From assembly GCF_037203605.1 (NCBI RefSeq), contig NZ_JBBDHC010000016.1, positions 1 through 64,000 of the forward strand: a stretch of 64,000 bases of DNA. Direction: 5' to 3'. The DNA comes from Denitratimonas tolerans (GTDB lineage Bacteria > Pseudomonadota > Gammaproteobacteria > Xanthomonadales > Xanthomonadaceae). The translations under genes and the position numbers were made by a program. Within the stretch, counting starts at the first letter, position 1, and every line of letters begins with the position of its first letter. The notes under the pieces are model-generated. The model had not been told where the DNA came from, ran no database searches, and saw only the letters and a list, made by a program, of their open reading frames with translations. This document shows, piece after piece, positions 60,160 through 64,000 of the stretch.

Positions 60160-61740
60160 ATGCAGGCAGACGCCGACGCACGCTGGCAGGAGGCCGAACG
60201 CTTCAGTGCCGCAGGCCAGGATGCGCGCGCCGACCCCATCTACCGCAGCCTGCTTGGCGTGCGCGAACACGCGCCCTGGGCGCACCTGCGGCTGGCGGTT
60301 GCGGCGCTGCGTGCGGGCGATGCGCAGGCGAGCGAGGCGCACGCGCTGGGCGCGTTCGGCGGGGCCTGGGCCGATCCGGAGCTGCTCGAACTGGTTGCAA
60401 AGCTGCTGCTGCGCACCGGCTGCGTGCGCGAGGCGCTGGCCTGCGCCGAGGCCCTGCTGCGGCTCGATGCGCCGACGAGCGCGCTGGCCGAAGTGGGCAA
60501 GATGCTGTCCGACCACATGCTTCCCGAGGCCGCTCTGCCGCTGCTGCAGCGGGCGATGGCGAAGGGCCTGTCGCGCGCTCCGATGGTGCAGTATCTGGTC
60601 GGCCTCAACCTCCTGTACGCCGGCCGCCACGCCGAGGCGCTGGAGGCGCTGGAAGCGAGCCTGCGCGGCAATCCGGATCTCGCGCCGGCGCACTGGGCGC
60701 TGGCCAAGCTGGCCGATGCGCCAACCCGCGCAGCGCGCATCGACCGCCTGCGCGCCGCGCTGGATCGCATACCGCCGGACGCACAGGATGCACCGCTCCT
60801 GGGCTACGCGCTCTTCCATGAGCTGGACCGCGCCGGCGATACCGCCGCCGCCTGGCCGCTGCTCGAACAGGCGATGCGCCGGCGGCGCGCCCAGGTCCGC
60901 TACGACGAGTCGGCGCAGGACGCGCTGTTCGACGCGGCCGCGCGCGCGCTGGAGCTGCCGGAGGCGAGCGCGAACGAGCCGCTGCACGATGGCGGCGCGC
61001 AGCCGCTCTTCGTGGTCGGAATGCCGCGCACCGGCACCACGGTGATCGAGCAGCACCTGTGCGCGCGCACCGATGCGGCCAGCGCGGGGGAGCTGCGCGA
61101 CCTGGCGCTGCAGCTGCGCCGCGTCACCGGCCGCGCCGGCCCGCCGCACTTCGATGCGCAGCAGCTGGCCATCGACGCCGGGCAGGCGCGCGAACTGGGC
61201 GCGCGCTACCTGGAGCGCAGCCGCTGGCGCGCGCAGGGCCACGCGCTCTACCTCGACAAGTGGCCGGAGAACTACCTGGCCATCGGCCTGATCCTGGCGG
61301 CGCTGCCGGCGGCGCGCGTGGTCTGGGTGCGGCGCGATCCGATGGACGCGTGCTTCTCCAACCTCAAGGAGTGGTTCGCCGCCTCCTATTTCTACAGCTA
61401 TGACATGGGCGAGGTGGCGCGCCACTGCGCCCGCTTCGAACGCCTGCACGCCCTGGCCCGGAGCCGCGCCGGTGCGCGGGTGGCCTGCATCGGCTACGAG
61501 GACTTCGCGCGCGCGCCCGAGGCGACCATCGAGCGCGCCATCGACGCGCTCGGGATTCCCCGCCGCGCCGCCGCGCCGTCCGCGCCGCAGGGGACCATCG
61601 CCACCGCCAGCGCCGCCCAGGCGCGCGAAGCCGTCAGCACGCGCCACATCGGTGCCTGGCGGCGCTATGCGCAGCCGCTTGCGCCGCTGCGCGCCGAGCT
61701 GGAGCGCCTGGGTCTTGCTGCCGGCGAGAGCCGCGCGTGA
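60160..61740 (+). CDS. TPR-containing sulfotransferase (first of pair)
   Basis: A 526-residue protein. The N-terminal half is helical repeats of the TPR kind (AAGQDARADPIYRSLLGVREHAPWAHLRLAVAALRAGDA). The C-terminal half is a PAPS sulfotransferase with the 5'-phosphosulfate loop FVVGMPRTGTTVIEQHL near residue 285, LDKWPENYLAIG, and VVWVRRDPMDACFSNLKEWF as the 3'-phosphate site. Targets are unknown; in related bacteria such genes sit beside TonB receptors. The next gene starts inside its stop codon (GTGA), so the two are translated together. Confidence 0.87.
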   Translation: MQADADARWQEAERFSAAGQDARADPIYRSLLGVREHAPWAHLRLAVAALRAGDAQASEAHALGAFGGAWADPELLELVAKLLLRTGCVREALACAEALLRLDAPTSALAEVGKMLSDHMLPEAALPLLQRAMAKGLSRAPMVQYLVGLNLLYAGRHAEALEALEASLRGNPDLAPAHWALAKLADAPTRAARIDRLRAALDRIPPDAQDAPLLGYALFHELDRAGDTAAAWPLLEQAMRRRRAQVRYDESAQDALFDAAARALELPEASANEPLHDGGAQPLFVVGMPRTGTTVIEQHLCARTDAASAGELRDLALQLRRVTGRAGPPHFDAQQLAIDAGQARELGARYLERSRWRAQGHALYLDKWPENYLAIGLILAALPAARVVWVRRDPMDACFSNLKEWFAASYFYSYDMGEVARHCARFERLHALARSRAGARVACIGYEDFARAPEATIERAIDALGIPRRAAAPSAPQGTIATASAAQAREAVSTRHIGAWRRYAQPLAPLRAELERLGLAAGESRA

Positions 61741-63305
61741 GCGCTGGCACGGACCCGACCCGCGCGCTGCTCGACCACGCCCTGCCGCTGGTCGAACGCG
61801 GCGATCTGGCGAGTCTGCGGCACGTGCTCGACGGCATCCCCGCGGTGCCGGAGCGCCTTGCGCGCCATCTGGTCGAGACCTCCTATGCCGAGGCCCTCGC
61901 CGGCCGCTATCGTGCCTCGCGCGCCGCCGCGCTGCTGGCCTTCGCCCTGAGCCCGAAGGATGCCGACACGCGCCGCCAGCTCGCGGCGCGGTTGCGCACC
62001 ACCAACGACGTGCCGCAGCTGCTCGATCTCATCCGCGCTTCCGGCCCGCCCGCGCGCATTCCGATCCCGCTGCTGCTGGGCTACGCCGCCCAGCTCTCCT
62101 ACCTCAACCTGCAGGAGCGGGCGCTGGCGTATCTGGACGAGGCGCGCCGCGGCGATCCCGACTATCCGCCCACCCTGCTGTCGCGCGGGCAGGTGCTGAC
62201 CTACCTCGGGCGCGCCGAGGCGGCGCGCGCCGAGTTCGAACGCTGCATCGCGATCGCCCCGCGGATCGGCCAGGCGCACTGGTTCCTCTCGCACGTCCGC
62301 CGCGCCACGCCGGCGGACAACCGCGTCGCGCGCCTGCGTGAGGCGCTTGCGCAGGCGCGCCTGCCGGCGCAGGAGGAGGCGTCGTTTGCCTTTGCCCTGC
62401 ACAAGGAGCTTGATGATCTGGGCGAAATCGACGGCGCGTGGCAGGCGCTGGTGCGGGCCTGCGCGGCCAAGCGCGGCACCCTGAAGTACGCGATCGGGGA
62501 CACCCGACGGCGGGTGGACGCGCTGCTGGCGATGCCGCCGCTGGCCAGCGCCGCCGCCGCGGACGGTCCCGTGCCGATCTTCATCGTCGGGATGCACCGC
62601 TCCGGCACCACGCTGTTGGAGCAGCTACTCGACGCCAGCGCGCAGGTGCAGGGCATCGGCGAGATGTACGACTTCACCTGCGCCATGCGCCACGCCACCG
62701 ACCATCCCTGCCGCGGCGTGATCGACGCGACCCTGATCGAACGCGCCGCCGGGGCCGACCTCGCCGCCGCCGGGCGGCGCTATCTGGCCGGCCTCGCCTG
62801 GCGGCTCGATGCGCGTCCCTTCTTCACCGACAAGCTGCCGACCAACTTCTTCAATCTCGGTTTCATCTGCGCGGCCCTGCCGCAGGCGAGGATCCTGCAC
62901 CTGCGGCGCGATCCGATGGAGACCTGTTTCTCCAACCTGCGCGAGCTGTTTTCCGACGTCAACGCCCATTCCTACGACCAGGCGGAGCTGGCCGACTACT
63001 GCCTGCAGTACCAGCGCCTGATGGCGCACTGGCACGCGCGCCATCCGGGCCGGATCCTCGATGTCGACTATGCGCAGCTCACCGCCGATCCCGCTGGAAC
63101 GATGCGCCGGGTCGCGGCGTTCTGCGGGATCGCGTACCAGGATGCCATGAGCGATCCACGCAGCAGCACGCGCGCGGTGGCGACCGCGAGCGCGCTGCAG
63201 GTGCGCAGCGGCGTAGTGCGGCGCGACACGCCCAAGTGGCTGCCGTATGCGGCGCATCTGCGGCCGCTGGCGGAGGCTCTGGCGCGCGGCGCGGGCGCGG
63301 CCTGA
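61737..63305 (+). CDS. TPR-containing sulfotransferase (second of pair)
   Basis: A 522-residue paralogue of the preceding protein with the same layout: helical repeats (ERALAYLDEARRGDPDYPPTLLSRGQVLTYLGRAEAARAEFERCIAIAP), then the sulfotransferase domain with FIVGMHRSGTTLLEQLL near residue 282, TDKLPTNFFNLGFICAALP, and ILHLRRDPMETCFSNLRELF. It starts at GTG 61737, overlapping the previous stop by four bases. The pair may act on two positions of one substrate or as a heterodimer; that is inference from position only. Confidence 0.87.
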   Translation: MSAGTDPTRALLDHALPLVERGDLASLRHVLDGIPAVPERLARHLVETSYAEALAGRYRASRAAALLAFALSPKDADTRRQLAARLRTTNDVPQLLDLIRASGPPARIPIPLLLGYAAQLSYLNLQERALAYLDEARRGDPDYPPTLLSRGQVLTYLGRAEAARAEFERCIAIAPRIGQAHWFLSHVRRATPADNRVARLREALAQARLPAQEEASFAFALHKELDDLGEIDGAWQALVRACAAKRGTLKYAIGDTRRRVDALLAMPPLASAAAADGPVPIFIVGMHRSGTTLLEQLLDASAQVQGIGEMYDFTCAMRHATDHPCRGVIDATLIERAAGADLAAAGRRYLAGLAWRLDARPFFTDKLPTNFFNLGFICAALPQARILHLRRDPMETCFSNLRELFSDVNAHSYDQAELADYCLQYQRLMAHWHARHPGRILDVDYAQLTADPAGTMRRVAAFCGIAYQDAMSDPRSSTRAVATASALQVRSGVVRRDTPKWLPYAAHLRPLAEALARGAGAA

Positions 63306-63344
63306 CCGCCGCGCCCCGCGGCAGCCGGGGGAACGGTCGCGCGC

Positions 63345-63542
63345 TCAGAGCGTCAGGATCAGTTTGTCGTTGCGGGTGTGGCGCAGGCGGTATTCGCGGT
63401 CGCCGTGGCGGATGAGGATCTCGCGCTGCCCGCGCAGGAGATCGCGGCTGTCGATGACCGGGTGGTCGGACGGCGGTGCGCCGGTGGACGGTCGGCGCAC
63501 CGCAACGGCGCGCGAGGCGATGACCTCGAAGGTCTGGTGCAT
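63345..63542 (-). CDS. hemP: Hemin uptake protein HemP
   Basis: A 65-residue protein with the HemP pattern in its C-terminal half: VIDSRDLLRGQREILIRHGDREYRLRHTRNDKLILTL. HemP is a small, iron-regulated protein found beside haem-uptake receptors; it is reported to affect haem receptor expression in some bacteria. The reading frame is short but the terminal G-D-R-E-Y-R-L-R-x-T-R-N-D-K-L-I-L-T pattern is clear. A Fur-box-like site lies 44 bp upstream of its start. No haem receptor adjoins; the TonB receptor in this window is of the Oar type. Confidence 0.85.
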   Translation of the reverse strand: MHQTFEVIASRAVAVRRPSTGAPPSDHPVIDSRDLLRGQREILIRHGDREYRLRHTRNDKLILTL

Positions 63543-63585
63543 GGAAGGGATTTCGACCGGGATGCGCCGGGATGGGCGTTGTTCA

Positions 63586-63609
63586 AATGCTAGTCATTCC
63601 CATTCGCAT
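63586..63609. promoter_or_regulatory. Fur-box-like site upstream of hemP
   Basis: AATGCTAGTCATTCCCATTC followed by GCAT (63586-63609) gives overlapping AATG/CATT and ATT half-sites like the Fur consensus. It is the most AT-rich patch in the region and lies 44 bp before the hemP start, a fitting place for iron-dependent repression. Confidence 0.55.
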
Positions 63610-63610
63610 G

Positions 63611-64000
63611 TCAATCGTCGGCAAGCGCATCCAGCCGCGCGAGCGTGCCCGGATCCAGCCGTTGCGCGAGCGCCAGGGCCGCCAGGTTGGCGTCCAGCTG
63701 CGCGGTCGACGAGCAGCCCAGGATGACGCTGGAGACCTTGGGATTGCGCAGGCACCAGGCGATGGCCAGCGCGGCCGGCGTGGCGTCCAGCGCGTCCGCC
63801 AGGTCCGCAAGCCGCGCCACCGCCGCATCGCGCGCGGCCTCGGAGGCGCCCGGCAGGACGCCGTCGTGCCAGCCGTGGTCGCGGCGCGCCCGGCGCGAAC
63901 CCTCGGGAATCCGGCCCTGCGCATACTTGCCGCTCAACAGGCCCGAGGCCAGCGGCGACCAGGTGGTCAGGCCGAGGCCGGGATCGTCGTACAGCGGCGC
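63611..64000 (-). CDS. Aldo/keto reductase, C-terminal part (cut by window edge)
   Basis: The last 129 residues of an aldo/keto reductase continue to the window edge: TTWSPLASGLLSGKYAQGRIPEGSR, then ATPAALAIAWCLRNPKVSSVILGCSSTAQLDANLAAL, the cofactor-binding C-terminal helices of the family. The Trp-Ser-Pro-Leu-Ala-Ser-Gly-Leu-Leu-Ser-Gly-Lys-Tyr segment is typical of the potassium-channel-beta-like (YghZ/Tas) group. The N-terminal catalytic Tyr/Lys/Asp/His are outside the window. Its stop is adjacent to the Fur-box-like site; no terminator is seen. Confidence 0.85.
   Translation of the reverse strand, partial: APLYDDPGLGLTTWSPLASGLLSGKYAQGRIPEGSRRARRDHGWHDGVLPGASEAARDAAVARLADLADALDATPAALAIAWCLRNPKVSSVILGCSSTAQLDANLAALALAQRLDPGTLARLDALADD

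Noticed and set aside
56875..61647. A 1590-codon open frame on the minus strand opposite the TonB receptor and first sulfotransferase
   Set aside because: The opposite strand has clear protein families; the antisense product is low-complexity (Gly, Ala, Arg, Val, His) without motifs. Long antisense frames are expected at this GC content.

Overview
The window is GC-rich (near 70% by eye), gene-dense bacterial chromosome. Gene content and neighbourhoods point to a gammaproteobacterium of the Lysobacterales/Xanthomonadales type. The signs are an oleC-like ligase, mltB-rlpA-dacA, a pcm-like gene before tolC, PPi-dependent phosphofructokinase beside adk, secB-gpsA, lpxL/waaA, an Oar-like TonB receptor followed by TPR-sulfotransferases, and a split class II ribonucleotide reductase of the kind known in Pseudomonas. 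The species cannot be named from sequence alone. No tRNA, rRNA, CRISPR array, prophage or transposase gene was seen.

Layout. 0-6.3 kb: bioC, trpG/pabA, a ParA-type ATPase, oleC and a secreted delta-60 repeat protein. 6.3-12.1 kb (minus): mltB-rlpA-dacA-rdgB-purC-eamA, cell-wall remodelling followed by nucleotide metabolism. 12.2-19.2 kb: pcm-like/tolC, metY, a glutathione transferase and mutS. 19.4-27.3 kb: a ribonucleotide reductase locus. 27.4-36.5 kb: an unknown secreted protein with a probable frameshift, an MFS carrier, a VanX-like dipeptidase, an ABC pair, bolA, mpl, adk and PPi-PFK. 36.5-40.4 kb: a decayed accessory island with a toxin-antitoxin remnant, a duplicated gene fragment, and a subtilase pseudogene split by a 178-bp MITE-like element. 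40.5-49.5 kb: aroE, secB-gpsA, an rRNA/tRNA-modification operon (lysR-ELM1-rsmC-rsuA-trmL), and pirin/nitroreductase/yceI divergent from the lysR. 49.6-55.2 kb: lipopolysaccharide genes (glycosyltransferase, O-antigen ligase, lpxL, waaA). 55.3-64 kb: an intact subtilase, the TonB receptor, two TPR-sulfotransferases, hemP with a Fur-box-like site, and the C-terminal part of an aldo/keto reductase cut by the window edge.

Most coherent system: the ribonucleotide reductase locus. A B12-dependent class II enzyme split into nrdJa and nrdJb, and an oxygen-dependent class I enzyme (nrdA-nrdB-nrdH), lie side by side. Each promoter carries a pair of NrdR-box-like sites about three helical turns apart. 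Only the class I operon also has a cobalamin riboswitch in its leader. The expected logic is that class II is used while B12 is available and class I is released when B12 runs out. NrdA has an extra stretch of about 60 residues between two active-site cysteines.

Best structural finding: in the 37.2-40.4 kb subtilase pseudogene, the inserted element has 22-bp terminal inverted repeats (20 of 22 matching) and a perfect 8-bp target duplication. Removing the element plus one target copy restores the conserved region around the catalytic His. A separate one-base frameshift follows. A second pattern is a short C-terminal motif (F-S/D-D-G-F/M-E) at the ends of three otherwise different exported proteins.
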